The notes below the pieces were generated by a model. It was given only the letters and a program-made list of their open reading frames with translations, did not search any database and was not told the origin of the DNA. From Streptomyces toxytricini (GTDB lineage: Bacteria > Actinomycetota > Actinomycetes > Streptomycetales > Streptomycetaceae): a stretch of DNA of 64,000 nucleotides. How positions within the stretch are numbered: the first letter of the stretch is position 1; each line of letters opens with the position of its first letter. The position numbers and the translations under genes were made by a program. Location of the stretch: NCBI RefSeq assembly GCF_014649915.1, contig NZ_BMTY01000024.1, forward strand, positions 1 to 64,000, read 5' to 3'. Shown in pieces: positions 27,101 to 35,505 of this stretch.

Positions 27101-28173
27101 CGCGTGACGGTACCGGCGCGACGAAGCAGCGCGTCGGACCGGGCGGCGTCGTCACGCTGCAGGTCGCGGGCGTGAAGGGCATCCCCGAGAGCGGAGTCAC
27201 GGCCGTCGTCATGAACGTGACCGCGGTCCAGCCGACCGAGGCCGGGCACGTGATGGTCTACCCGAACGGGCAGCCCACACCCAAGGTGTCGAACCTCAAC
27301 TTCGCGCCCGGGCAGATCGTCCCCAACCTGGTGACGGTGCCGGTCGTCAACGGCAAGGTCGACCTCCGCAACAACGCCGGATTCGTGGACCTCATCGCCG
27401 ACGTCACCGGCTACTACACCGACAAGACCGGGGCGGGCTCCGCCTTGAACCCCATCACGCCCGCGCGGTTCCTCGACACGCGTGACGGTACGGGTGCGCA
27501 GAGACAGCGGGTCGGTCCGGGCGGGGTCGTCACCCTGCAGGTCGCGGGTGTGAAGGGCATCCCCGCGAGCGGAGTCACGGCCGTCATCATGAACGTGACC
27601 GCGGTCCAGCCGACCGAGGCCGGGCACGTCACCGTCTACCCGAACGGCCAGGCGGCGCCAGGCGTGTCGAACCTGAACTTCACGCCCGGACAGATCGTCC
27701 CCAACCTGGTGACGGTCCCGGTGGTCAACGGCAAGGTCGACCTGCGCAACAACTCCGGAACCGTCGACCTCATCGCCGACGTCACCGGCTACTACGCGGC
27801 TACCGGCTCCGCCTTCTCCGCGGCCGGTCCGGTCCGCCTCCTGGACACCCGCGACGGCACCGGCGCCCGCGCCGGAGCCGTGGGGCCGGGCGATGTCGTC
27901 CGCCTCCAGGTGACCGGCACCGCGGGAGTCCCCGTACAGGGCGTCACGGCAGTCGTCCTCAACGTCACGGTCACGAACCCGACCGAAGCCAGCCACCTGA
28001 TCGTCCACCCGCACGGGATCGCACGGCCGGGCGTGTCGAATCTCAACTACACCCCCGGGCAGACCGTCGCCAACCTCGTCGTCGTCCCCGTCGTGGACGG
28101 CTGGGTCACGTTCTACAACAACTCCGGATCCACCGACGTGATCGCCGACCTGAACGGCTACTTCACCTCCTGA
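24178..28173 (+). CDS. large secreted protein with three C-terminal repeats
   Basis: A 1331-residue exported protein. It begins with a long twin-Arg-like charged region (GRRGQSRRRRGGARA) and a hydrophobic core (LLLTLLASLAG) ending near residue 46. Residues 50-860 are many small Cys-containing beta-sandwich-like units (about 12-14 cysteines, VCTSRG, KLAGTAPFRA repeats). Residues about 863-945 resemble an IPT/TIG-type sandwich (PTGISPSTSMSGTRTD, GLEPGQYDLLLDG). Three tandem modules of about 115 residues follow (RFLDTRDGTG ... IADVTGYY), a module often found at the C-termini of secreted actinobacterial proteins. A surface or extracellular role is likely, but the function is unknown. A strong terminator follows. 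Confidence 0.85.
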   Translation: MSLLPIGRRGQSRRRRGGARAVSGTLLLTLLASLAGQTGAEAAAPAAPITAAVAPATGASAPTEAAGPQATPTPDPTADNQAAVRTLQQSSDLAEPCPAAIAPHTVVNCTVDPSKTASFSLALPQQKDLVMLQVVATQASTTKLIAPGGGAVTCESVRHPAYTALRCPTGQAGTYTVQVTDKSSTANGISVSYTPLLSSTGCKAVGAADHRLGAPTVLHRSLSAGSAGDCYTLDLVVGDVLRTYSSSPEVLHSVYDASGTEVCTSRGRLAEAVDCKLTGTAPFRISALQSSGNAVDYDYTAARLSKPEGCAVVEPQAYGSLPDLTRTEHCRILRVTQAAEYTYADVVASGSRPLPSAILSEAGETVSSCLRYDVCNLAPGDYTWSADPKSNSFKAFGIAFHSARETRGCTATHDNGLAAGPATGTFTAPGHVLCLTLPTASGKGVYVLNRPPTGGSYAAYTLYDASGTRQQCDSGAICKLAGTAPFRAVLRSSQAPATFGLVFHRTGEAEGCTPWPQSAFGNGTWGAEVSVAFNRSQACLSVPGNAHSTAELLDHVSGNPRDVTAKVKLVDAAGNVTCETTSTSAANVCSLAPGEPFTALLESWATASGGTETYRLVRRDVSATAQCGEPPSTKTGGPSLAFDLTSLLDTRCVRLNGAATDKFWIAARTPAVPYYDAAPLTVVDGDGRAVCLKTGSCRVAGSTSYLAIIGPEKAHSGPVAAKLDTWRVGTASGWAPECTANRVSVNDFPTRSGTLSEASTAYCAVIDMRAGQTIAVTGTTSTTEFDKPGLDLMSGPGWTSETAGYGCTADRERFAFSCATSGGAAPGQAVLLLSPKRARTPVDFSFQGECREGCVEPPAPNPTGISPSTSMSGTRTDAIVSGIGLTFGSKLKLVRDGFPERVLEPVTANTDGKQLHVKVDTNGLEPGQYDLLLDGVEYTPGVPSRGYLPKAYTVTAQPLKGSRFVPLGPSRFLDTRDGTGATKQRVGPGGVVTLQVAGVKGIPESGVTAVVMNVTAVQPTEAGHVMVYPNGQPTPKVSNLNFAPGQIVPNLVTVPVVNGKVDLRNNAGFVDLIADVTGYYTDKTGAGSALNPITPARFLDTRDGTGAQRQRVGPGGVVTLQVAGVKGIPASGVTAVIMNVTAVQPTEAGHVTVYPNGQAAPGVSNLNFTPGQIVPNLVTVPVVNGKVDLRNNSGTVDLIADVTGYYAATGSAFSAAGPVRLLDTRDGTGARAGAVGPGDVVRLQVTGTAGVPVQGVTAVVLNVTVTNPTEASHLIVHPHGIARPGVSNLNYTPGQTVANLVVVPVVDGWVTFYNNSGSTDVIADLNGYFTS
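27085..28170 (+). repeat. three tandem ~115-residue modules
   Basis: Three copies, roughly 27085-27413, 27466-27795 and 27832-28170, each start LDTRDGTGA and end with DVTGYY or DLNGYF. The first two are nearly identical at the DNA level over long stretches; the third has diverged. Recent duplication of the first two is likely. Confidence 0.85.
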
Positions 28174-28192
28174 CAGCAGGGAGGAACGAGCG

Positions 28193-28226
28193 AGGCCCCG
28201 CCCGATCATCAGATCGGGCGGGGCCT
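28193..28226. terminator. strong hairpin terminator
   Basis: A perfect 15-bp stem (AGGCCCCGCCCGATC) with a four-base loop ATCA lies 20 bp after the stop of the large secreted protein. Confidence 0.85.
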
Positions 28227-28912
28227 TCCGCATCTGCTGGAACCGGGCGTGCCGGCGCCGAACTTCGGATCGGCGTACGGCGCGAGCCCATCAGCGTGTG
28301 CACGAGAGAGCCGGATGGGCGGCAGGGCGCGAGCATCCTCCGCAGGCCGCAGCCCCGCCTGCCGGGGAGCGGTGCGCCTTGGGCGCGGCCTTCCGCCGCT
28401 CCTGAGTCCGGATGAGAGGCTCGTCGGCGCAGTGGAATACGCGCCACGCCGCGGGCGGGGCGCGCCCCGATGACGAGGTGGTGTAGTGGCCGTTCGGGGA
28501 CGAGAGCGAGGTCATCGGGCCCCGAGCTTCACCGCGCTCAAGACCGCCCAGGCCCTCCCGGGGGGAGCGATCCGCGCTCAGGGTCCCGAGGGGCCCCGGG
28601 TCCACTGCCGCATCCGAGCGGGGGCCGGGGGTCACTGTCCCGGTTGTCCCGCTGCCGGCCGGGCCCCAAGGCCTGCCGGTCCGTGCGCGTGCGCACCTCC
28701 AGGGACTCCGGCACCACCGGCCCGGCGGAAGCCGGGCCAGCCGGAGGGGCAGCCCGACGGGGGAAGAAGGACAGCGCAGTTGCGGGGTCGGCGGGGTGGG
28801 ACACGGTCTGATTCTCCTCGCAGGCGGGTCGGCAAGGTGCTCCGAAGAGTGCGCCCTCAGTCGCACTCGGAACGTCATCGGCGGCGTATGCGCTACCTGA
28901 ATGACATGACCG

Positions 28913-28966
28913 ACACCGAGGGGGGCCGTGCAGACCGGATCCGGTCTGCACGGCCCCCCTCGGTGT
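28913..28966. terminator. 54-bp perfect palindrome
   Basis: Two 27-bp arms (ACACCGAGGGGGGCCGTGCA and onward) are perfect complements with no loop bases, centred on GGATCC. It lies 27 bp beyond the stop of a minus-strand gene tail and is followed by TTT on the plus side. A bidirectional terminator is the simplest reading. Confidence 0.7.
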
Positions 28967-28992
28967 TTCCGCTCGCCGGCCACGCCAAAGCC

Positions 28993-29070
28993 CTACTGCA
29001 CCAGGACGTCACTGCCGCCCAGGTCCCACCGGGCCTCTGCGGCGCCGTCGATGCTGCCGACGGCTGTACC
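28993..29070 (-). pseudogene. 3' end of a lost gene
   Basis: The minus frame ends LGTAVGSIDGAAEARWDLGG and then SDVLVQ and TAG at 28995-28993. It has ordinary protein composition and is directly followed by the terminator palindrome. No start exists upstream, so only the gene's tail remains. The family is not recognisable. Confidence 0.45.
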
Positions 29071-29300
29071 GAGCGGAGTCGGAGGATTTATGTGGTCGAC
29101 CACGTTTCTTGTGATACGTTTATGTGGCTGGCAACGTAAATCCCGCCCCTCTCCCCCTCAGCCTCGGAGTGTCGCCGTGACCGCACGCCCCTTGCCGCCC
29201 CGGTACGTTCACAAGCCGCCGAGGCGAATGGCCGATGTGCTCCTGCAGCCGACGATGCGGTTGCCCCGCGTCCCACCTGCACCGCTCATACTTGGCCGGC

Positions 29301-29321
29301 CACCTAAGTGCGTGTTAGGTG
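29301..29321. promoter_or_regulatory. MarR-type operator
   Basis: CACCTAA, seven bases, TTAGGTG: a perfect inverted repeat 53 bp upstream of the MarR gene's ATG. Size and spacing match MarR-family autoregulatory sites. Confidence 0.6.
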
Positions 29322-29373
29322 TACGTCCCCGGCCTTTCCACGGCCGCTTGGCACCGCCGATCCAGGAGCTTCC

Positions 29374-29883
29374 ATGTCCACCGCCGCCCGGCCGCCTGTC
29401 CCGTCCACCGCACGGTCAGGACGCCTCAGCTACGCGATCTTCACCCTTGCCCGCGCACACCGCGCCCACGCCGCAGGCATGCTCCGCGAGCTCGGCCTCC
29501 ACCCCGGCCAAGAGCTGCTGCTGATGCAGCTCTTCGACCGCGACGGCCAGTCCCAGTCCGAGCTCCTCGAAAGCGTCGGCCTGGACCACTCGACCGTCTC
29601 GAAGTCGGTCAAGCGCATGCAGGAAGCCGGACTGCTGACCCGCACCCCGTCCGAGCACGACCGCCGGGTGATGAACGTCCACCTCACCGACCAAGGGCGG
29701 GCTCTCAGAGGTCCCATCGAAAGGATGTGGGCCGCCCTCGAGGCCACCGCCACCGAGGGACTCGACCCGGCCGCCGTCGAAGCCTTCGTCGCCACGGCCG
29801 CGGCCGTCGAACAGTCCATCTGCGGATTCGACCGCACCGGCACCGGCGACGGCCGGCCCGCCGGGCGAACCCACCGACCATGA
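29374..29883 (+). CDS. MarR-family transcriptional regulator
   Basis: A 169-residue MarR regulator. The winged helix spans about residues 50-115: ELLLMQLFDRDGQSQSELLE, then VGLDHSTVSKSVKRMQEAGL and the wing TRTPSEHDRRVMNVHLT. The flanking N- and C-terminal helices form the dimer interface. The ATG at 29374 follows CCAGGAGCTTCC. It lies 19 bp before an oxidoreductase gene on the same strand, with a dyad operator upstream. An autoregulated, ligand-responsive two-gene operon is likely; the ligand is unknown. Confidence 0.88.
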   Translation: MSTAARPPVPSTARSGRLSYAIFTLARAHRAHAAGMLRELGLHPGQELLLMQLFDRDGQSQSELLESVGLDHSTVSKSVKRMQEAGLLTRTPSEHDRRVMNVHLTDQGRALRGPIERMWAALEATATEGLDPAAVEAFVATAAAVEQSICGFDRTGTGDGRPAGRTHRP

Positions 29884-29902
29884 CCCTTCAAGGAGCACAT
29901 CC

Positions 29903-30811
29903 ATGCGCGCCGTCGTCTTCGACCGCTTCGGCGGACCCGAGGTCCTGCACGAAGCCGAACAGCCCGTCCCGTCGCCCGGGCGCGGCCAGATCCGCGTCCG
30001 CGTCCGTGCCGCCGGGGTGAACCCGGTGGATGCCAAGATCCGCTCCGGAGCCATGGAGCACGTCTTCCCCACCACTCTTCCCTCGGTCCTGGGATCGGAG
30101 TTCGCCGGAACCGTCGACGCCCTCGGCGAGGGCGTCGAGGACGTGGCGGTCGGCGAGGAGGTGCTGGGCTGGGCCGACAGCGGCGCCTACGCCGAATTCG
30201 CCCTCGCCTCCCGCTACGCCGCCAAGCCCCGCGAGCTGTCCTGGCCGGAAGCCGCCTCGCTGCCCGTCGCCGGGGACGCCGCCCGGCGCGTGCTGCGCCG
30301 GCTGGCCGTCGCCGAAGGTGAGACCCTGCTCATCCACGGGGCGACGGGCGGGGTGGGCACGATGGCCGTGCAACTCGCCGTCCGGCAGGGCGTCCGCGTG
30401 ATCGGCACCGCCGGAGCCGCCAACCTCGACTACCTCGCCTCCCTCGGCGCCATCCCCACCCGGTACGGGCCCGGCCTCGTCGAGCGCGTCCGCGCACTCG
30501 CCCCGGGCGGCCTCCACGCGGTCTTCGACGCCGCCGGGAAGGGTGCCCTGTCCGACTCCGTGGAGCTGCTGGGTGGCACCGACCGCATCGTCACCATCGC
30601 CGACTTCACCGCCCCGGCGCTCGGCGTCGCCTTCGAGGCCGGGCCGCAGTTGCGCGACCCCGCCGACCTGGCCGCGCTGGCCCGCCAGGCCGCCTCGGGG
30701 AAGCTCACCGTCACCGTCGCCGCCACGTACCCGCTCGCCGACGCCGCCCTGGCCCACGAGGCCGCAGCATCGGGCCACACCCGCGGCAAGCGAGTCCTGA
30801 CCCTGCCTTGA
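29903..30811 (+). CDS. zinc-type/quinone oxidoreductase, MDR family
   Basis: A 302-residue NADPH-dependent alcohol dehydrogenase/quinone-reductase-like protein. The N-terminal GroES-like domain begins MRAVVFDRFGGPEVLHEAE and has AAGVNPVDAKIR. The Rossmann part has the nucleotide-binding motif GATGGVGTMAVQLA near residue 150. There are no zinc-binding cysteines, so it belongs to the quinone oxidoreductase branch. CAAGGAGCACATCC precedes the ATG. It is co-transcribed with MarR, typical of a stress- or antibiotic-responsive reductase. Confidence 0.9.
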   Translation: MRAVVFDRFGGPEVLHEAEQPVPSPGRGQIRVRVRAAGVNPVDAKIRSGAMEHVFPTTLPSVLGSEFAGTVDALGEGVEDVAVGEEVLGWADSGAYAEFALASRYAAKPRELSWPEAASLPVAGDAARRVLRRLAVAEGETLLIHGATGGVGTMAVQLAVRQGVRVIGTAGAANLDYLASLGAIPTRYGPGLVERVRALAPGGLHAVFDAAGKGALSDSVELLGGTDRIVTIADFTAPALGVAFEAGPQLRDPADLAALARQAASGKLTVTVAATYPLADAALAHEAAASGHTRGKRVLTLP

Positions 30812-30904
30812 GACGCCGGCCGCAGCGGTCCGCAGACGTCCCCTGGTTCCGAACGAGCCCGCCGGGGCGGCGGCCGCAACGCGAGGGGCACCCATGGAAC
30901 GCCC

Positions 30905-31170
30905 GTGAGCGTGTACGTCGTGCTCGGCCTCGACATCCCTGACCCCGACGGCTTCCAGCGCTACGCCGGCGCCGTGTTGCCGCTGGTGCGGGAGGCCGAA
31001 ACCTCCTCGTGCCGGAAGGCGACCGGTGCCCGCCGGCACTCGTCATCCACGAGTTCCCCGACCGGGCCGCCGCCCAGGCCCTCTCGGATGCGCCGGCGTA
31101 CCAGCCCCGCAAAGCCCTCGGCGCAAGCACTCCTCCGTCCGGGTCGTTGTCGGCGCCTGCCGACCGGCCC
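30905..31170 (+). pseudogene. frameshifted DUF1330 gene
   Basis: The GTG at 30905 opens a good DUF1330 start (VSVYVVLGLDIPDPDGFQRY, AGAVLPLVREAE). After about 31005 the matching sequence moves to another frame (DRCPPALVIHEFPDRAAAQA, LSDAPAYQPRKAL), and then to a third (RRKHSSVRVVVGA). The family order is preserved, so this is one gene broken by two shifts and a small deletion. Confidence 0.65.
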
Positions 31171-31275
31171 GGCCGGGAAGGGCGGGCACCGGCCCGTCCG
31201 CCGGGCTGCACGGCCCGCCCCGGAAACGATCCGTCCTCTTCTCCCTTCCTCCACCCCCATCCAAGGAGTCACATC

Positions 31276-31719
31276 ATGAAGGTTCTGCGCAACAAGCCGG
31301 CAACGGCGGCAGCCGCCCTGGGAGCGGCCATCGGCCTCCTGGCCGCGGCGGCACCGAGCGCGCAGGCGGCCGGAAGCTACAACATCCGCATCGACGTACG
31401 CGAGACGGCGTTCGTCTCCGACTACTGCCTCCTGACGGACACCAGCGGAAACGGCCGGGCCCACTGCAGCGGCAACAAGGGCGCTCTCACCTCCTTCCGC
31501 CTGGGCGCGGTCCACACCCCCGGCGACCGGGCCTGGATCGACGTCAACATCGTGGGCGGCAAGGACCGCAAAGGGATAGACCTGCGCGGGAAGCACTACC
31601 TGCGGGTCTCCGGCAACCTGGCCGCCGTGCAGGTGTGCGGCTGGTCCAGCCTCGCCGCCTACGACAGCGGCCAGGCCGGCGCCTCCCTCCACGGCGCCGG
31701 CTTCTGCCCCGGCGGCTGA
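31276..31719 (+). CDS. secreted protein of unknown function
   Basis: A 147-residue exported protein. The signal peptide is MKVLRNKPATAAAALGAAIG with cleavage after AQA (residue about 35). The mature part (GSYNIRIDVRETAFVSDYCL) has four cysteines that could pair and looks like a small beta-rich fold. AAGGAGTCACATC precedes the ATG at 31276. It resembles lone small exported proteins seen widely in Streptomyces. Confidence 0.8.
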   Translation: MKVLRNKPATAAAALGAAIGLLAAAAPSAQAAGSYNIRIDVRETAFVSDYCLLTDTSGNGRAHCSGNKGALTSFRLGAVHTPGDRAWIDVNIVGGKDRKGIDLRGKHYLRVSGNLAAVQVCGWSSLAAYDSGQAGASLHGAGFCPGG

Positions 31720-31928
31720 GCCGGCCGTCGGGCCGTGGTCGACCGGGTGGTCCACCGAAACGGACGGCGCCGCGCTCGCCGTTCCGGTGTCCGCCCTGAG
31801 GGGCGCCGGGCCCGGCGCCCGGTAGCCGGTCCACGGCGAACGTGCCGGATCCGGACCCACGAAGGCCGTCGGGCCCGGGAAGGCGGTCAGCGCGCACACC
31901 ACCCCTCGGTCCGCGCGGGCGAGTTGGC

Positions 31929-31966
31929 GGTAGACAGTGTCCACTGATGCTGGTAGACAGTGTCTA
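31929..31966 (+). promoter_or_regulatory. promoter overlapped by two TetR operator copies
   Basis: GGTAGACAGTGTC occurs at 31929-31941 and 31952-31964. The second copy is part of the perfect palindrome TAGACA-G-TGTCTA (31954-31966), which runs into the ATG. TAGACA at 31931 and TAGACA at 31954 are 17 bp apart and could act as -35 and -10. Transcription would then start at or near the ATG, so the message is likely leaderless. Confidence 0.6.
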
Positions 31967-32583
31967 TGAACGGTGAAGGCTCCCTGCGCGAACGACTGGT
32001 CGATGTCGGCGTGGAGCTGGTGCTCTCCGAGGGCACCGCTTCGGTCGGTCTTCGGGAGATCGCCCGCCGGGCAGGTGTGTCGCACGGTGCGCCGCGGCGC
32101 TACTTCCCCACACACCGGGCGCTGTTGTCGGCCATCGCGCGCAGGGGCTTCGAGGAGCTGAACGCGCGGGCCGCCGCAGCCGCGGCCACGACGGGGAGTG
32201 CCGTACCGCGCGACGAGTTGGCGGCGCTGGCGCGGGTGTACGTCACCTACGCACTGGAACGGCGCGGGATGTTCGAGTTGATGTTCCGCCACGACCTGCT
32301 GGACGGCGGCGAGCAGAGTGGAACTCCGGACAGCCGCGGGCTGAGGGAGGCGACGCTCCCGATGTTCCAGCGCGTCACCGAGCTCGTCGCCCGGTGCCCG
32401 GCACAGGCGCCGGAGCCTTCGGCGGCCGTCACCGCGGCCGCCCTGTGGGCGAACCTGCACGGCATCGCCCAACTGTGGTCCTGGAGAAGCCTGCAACTCG
32501 CCCTCGGCGGCGACGGTTTCGACAGCCACGACCGTTTGATCGAAGCTGCGCTGGACGCCCACCTCGGGCCGACGGCCTCGTGA
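31966..32583 (+). CDS. TetR-family transcriptional regulator
   Basis: A 205-residue TetR protein. The helix-turn-helix is at about residues 6-50 (RERLVDVGVELVLSEGTASV, GLREIARRAGVSHGAPRRYF). The remaining helical ligand domain includes RRGMFELMFRHDLL, of the type called TetR_C_13. The ATG at 31966 has no ribosome binding site and sits on the operator, so leaderless translation is likely. It is followed 22 bp later by an acyltransferase gene that it probably controls. Confidence 0.9.
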   Translation: MNGEGSLRERLVDVGVELVLSEGTASVGLREIARRAGVSHGAPRRYFPTHRALLSAIARRGFEELNARAAAAAATTGSAVPRDELAALARVYVTYALERRGMFELMFRHDLLDGGEQSGTPDSRGLREATLPMFQRVTELVARCPAQAPEPSAAVTAAALWANLHGIAQLWSWRSLQLALGGDGFDSHDRLIEAALDAHLGPTAS

Positions 32584-32605
32584 CCGGGCGTGGAGGAACG
32601 CATTG

Positions 32606-33274
32606 ATGTATGAGCACATGAAGCGGTTGACGGGACCGGTGCTGCGCACCGCGGCGCGGCTCGAAGCCGTGGGACTGGAGAACGTGCCGCAGTCGAACGG
32701 CGTCATCCTCGCGTCCAACCACCTGTCCATCGTGGACTCGACCTTCCTGCCGCTGGTGCTGGACCGGCAGGTGACGTTCATGGCGAAGGCGGAGTACTTC
32801 GACGGAGGTTCCTGGCCGAGGCGGCTCGTCTCGTCCTTTATGCGGGGCAGTGGGCAGGTTCCGGTCGACCGCGGGAACCAACGGGCCGCGGTGGCCTCGC
32901 TCGACGCGTGTCTTCGGGTGGTGAAGGACGGGGGCGTCTTCTGCATCTATCCCGAGGGCACACGCTCCCCGGACGGCCGGCTCTACCGGGCCAGAACGGG
33001 CGTGGCATGGCTGGCTCTCGCGTCCGGCGCGCCCGTGGTGCCGGTGGCCATGAGCGGCACCGATCGCGTCCTGGCACCCGGGCGCGTGCTTCCGCGTCCG
33101 GCCAAGGTCACGGTCACCTTCGGCAAGCCCGTCGACCTCTCCCTGTACGAGGGCTCCGCCGCCGACGCCGGCGCGCGAAGGGCGGTCTCCGACCTGATCG
33201 TGCGAGCCATAGCGGAGGTCTCCGGCCAGGAATACGTTCCGGTCTACGCGGCGAGCGCGAAAGCGCGGGGCTGA
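32606..33274 (+). CDS. 1-acylglycerol-3-phosphate acyltransferase family
   Basis: A 222-residue PlsC-type acyltransferase that transfers acyl groups to lysophosphatidic acid or a related acceptor at the membrane. Seen: block I NHLSIVD at 38-44 (HX4D), block II around VPVDRGN at 85-91, block III YPEGTR at 115-120 and block IV VVPVAM. GGAGGAACGC precedes the start; a TTG at 32603 is an alternative. Its place behind a TetR regulator suggests lipid remodelling under the control of that regulator. Confidence 0.9.
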   Translation: MYEHMKRLTGPVLRTAARLEAVGLENVPQSNGVILASNHLSIVDSTFLPLVLDRQVTFMAKAEYFDGGSWPRRLVSSFMRGSGQVPVDRGNQRAAVASLDACLRVVKDGGVFCIYPEGTRSPDGRLYRARTGVAWLALASGAPVVPVAMSGTDRVLAPGRVLPRPAKVTVTFGKPVDLSLYEGSAADAGARRAVSDLIVRAIAEVSGQEYVPVYAASAKARG

Positions 33275-33279
33275 CCGAC

Positions 33280-33633
33280 CTACGCTTCGGGCTCTTGCTC
33301 GGCCCGTAGGTACCGGCCCCGGATCTGGGCCTTGCGGTAGGGACCGGCCCCGTCGCAGTCGTACTGCGGTGCGTCAAAGGTGACCCAGTACAGCAGCTCG
33401 CCCCTGAGCGCCCGGGCATGTGTGTGGGGTTCGGGTGCACCCATGGCATCGATCGTTCCGAGAAACTCGACCTGCCAAGGGCCGTCCCAGTCCTGGTCGC
33501 GAACGACTGTGACCCGGCTGCCCGGTGCCAGTGCACCCGTCGGCCATGCCTGGCTCAAGGGCCGACCGAGGATGTGCTCGATCGCCTGGCGGTCGCCTAC
33601 ATCCTCGGGAGCAGGGCCGGAACTGTTTGTCAT
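33280..33633 (-). CDS. hypothetical protein
   Basis: A 117-residue acidic cytoplasmic protein. An N-terminal helix-like part (EDVGDRQAIEHILGRPLSQA) leads to a small beta-rich domain (GSRVTVVRDQDWDGPWQVEF, ELLYWVTFDAPQYDCDGAGP, YRKAQIRGRYLR). The second part resembles a short SH3-like domain and is typical of conserved actinobacterial hypotheticals. It converges on the acyltransferase gene with only five bases between the stops. Confidence 0.75.
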   Translation of the reverse strand: MTNSSGPAPEDVGDRQAIEHILGRPLSQAWPTGALAPGSRVTVVRDQDWDGPWQVEFLGTIDAMGAPEPHTHARALRGELLYWVTFDAPQYDCDGAGPYRKAQIRGRYLRAEQEPEA

Positions 33634-33638
33634 GCCGC

Positions 33639-34640
33639 CTACTCTGCCAGGGCCGACGGGGTGTCAGGCCGTCGCTCCCTGTGCGACCTCTGCGCCAGAG
33701 CCAGGGCCTCGGCACGGTACGTGCGGTGGCCGGGCTCCGGGAGGAGGGCGGCAGCCTGCCCGGCCTGCCGTGCGGCGGCTTCGGGCTCGCCGTGCTCCAG
33801 GGAGGCCTCGGCCAGCAGGAGCAGCGCTCTGGCTTCGAAGAGTCCGTACCCTCTGCGGCCGGCCGAGGCGCGGGCCGCCTCCGCGAAGCGCGCCGTGTCC
33901 GCCGGCCGGCCCAGGCGCAGGCTGGAGTCCGCGAGGCCCAGCAGGGCCCGGAGCTCCGGAGTGCGGGCATTGCAGCGCCGGGCCAGGCCGCGGGCCGTCT
34001 CGAAGTGCTTCAGGGCGACGCCGTGGTTGCCGACGCTCTGCGAGAGCAGGGCCCGCCCCACGTACAGGTAGGACTCGGCGCGGGCTTCACCGGTCGCGAT
34101 CTCGAAGCCCCGGTCGATGTGGTCGAGGGCGCCCGCGCGGTCGCCCGCCTTGATCATGGTCAGGGCGAGCCAGAAGAAGGTGTAGGCGATGTCGACCTGG
34201 TTGCCGAGGCGCCGCTGGATCCCGGCTGCCCGGTCCAGGGCCGCGCGGGCGCGCTCCGCGTGGCCGCTCTCGTGGAGCACCGCTCCGAGGTTGCGCTCGG
34301 CGAGCGCCGCGGCGGTCGGGAAGCCCAGCTCGTCGTAGAGGACCAGCGCACGGGTGAGCTGCTCCTCTGCCTCGGCCAGCCGTCCCATCTCGTGGAGGAT
34401 CGCCCCCACGTTGCCCGTGGCGATGGCCTCGCTGGTGCGGAAGCCCGTACTGCGGCCGAGTTCCGCGCACCGCTCGCCGTGGCGCAGGGCCTCCTTCAGG
34501 TCGCCCAGGTACCACGTGGCGAGGCACAGGCTGTTGAGCGCGGCGCTCTGCCCCTTCGTCGATCCCGTGGTGCGGTAAAGGTCCAGGGCTCGGCGGTCGT
34601 GGGACATCGACATGTCGTAGTCGCTCTGGTTCAGGTAGGC
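33639..34640 (-). pseudogene. C-terminal TPR part of a regulator, 5' truncated
   Basis: The minus frame codes for at least six tetratricopeptide units (GNVGAILHEMGRLAEAEEQL, ERNLGAVLHESGHAERARAA, LKHFETARGLARRCNA) and ends ALAE. The pattern is that of the TPR tail of large AfsR/SARP- or LuxR-type regulators. The frame begins abruptly near 34640, where sequence of an RHS gene starts on the opposite strand. The ATG at 34613 has no ribosome binding site, so it is probably a truncated gene, not a free TPR protein. Confidence 0.65.
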
Positions 34641-35505
34641 GCTCGGCGGCCAACCAGCTCGGCGCAGACGTCGGCGACTTCGTCGAGTGGGGCGGCGGCA
34701 AGGCGGCCGATGTCGCCGAGGAGGTCGGCTGGGACAGCGGAGCGGACCAGCAGGTGACCGGCACGGACGGTCGGCTGCTGCAGCGGCGCGGCTACGCCTA
34801 CCGGGCCGACGGCTACCTGGTGGGCGTGGAGGACGAGCTTGCGGGCGCCCGAACGTACGAGCTGGACCCGGTCGGCCGGGTCACCGCGGTGAGCGCCGCG
34901 GGCTGGAGCGAGCGCTACGCCTATGACGCCGCGGGCAACCAAACGCAGGCCTTTTAGCCTGCTGGCCACCCGGGCGGCTCGGACGCCACCGGACCGCGCA
35001 CCTACGAGAGGATGCGGCTCGTCGGCGCGGGCCGGGTCCGCTACGAGTACGACGCCGCCGGCAGGATCACCCTCCGCCAGCGCACCCGGGGTGTGGCGCT
35101 ACACGTACGACGCGCTCGGCCGCCGAAGCGCCAAGCGGCGCATGGCGGCGGACGGCGTCACCGTCGCAGAGGAGACTCTCTTTACGGAATGACCTTGTGC
35201 GAGCAGACGACCACCATCGCTGACCGACCGCACACCGTCACCCTCACCTGGAACCACGACGGCCTCCTGCCCCTGGCCCAGACCGAGAAGCTGGCCGACA
35301 GCGACGGCAACGAGATCGACAGCCGGTTCTTCGCCGTCGTCACCGACCTGATCGGCACACCGACCGAACTCGTCGATGAGGCAGGCGCGGTCGCCTGGCG
35401 CACACGCAGCGCCCTGTGGGGCACCACGACCTGGAACACGGACGCGGACGCCTACACACCGCTCCGCTTCCCGGGCCAGTACTTCGACCCCGAATCAAAC
35501 GGAAT
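34641..35505 (+). pseudogene. RHS/YD-repeat gene with internal deletion and frameshifts
   Basis: The first 30 codons (AANQLGADVGDFVEWGGGKA, EEVGWDSGAD) match the N-terminal region that precedes the RHS core. They are followed at once by late core repeats (RRGYAYRADGYLVGVEDELA, ERYAYDAAGNQTQA), so more than a thousand codons are missing. Further frames carry RYEYDAAGRITLRQR, WRYTYDALGRRSAKRRMAAD, VTLTWNHDGLLPLAQTEK and LRFPGQYFDPESNG, which is the end of the core. No toxin domain follows. Confidence 0.75.

Larger units (their letters stand above)
28227..29300. other. intergenic region with terminators and a gene tail
   Basis: About 1.1 kb with no intact gene. It contains the 54-bp palindrome at 28913-28966 and a minus-strand gene tail at 28993. 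The 12-bp palindrome GTGGTCGACCAC lies at 29092, in an AT-richer patch with repeated ACGTTT that may be a promoter. Confidence 0.5.
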
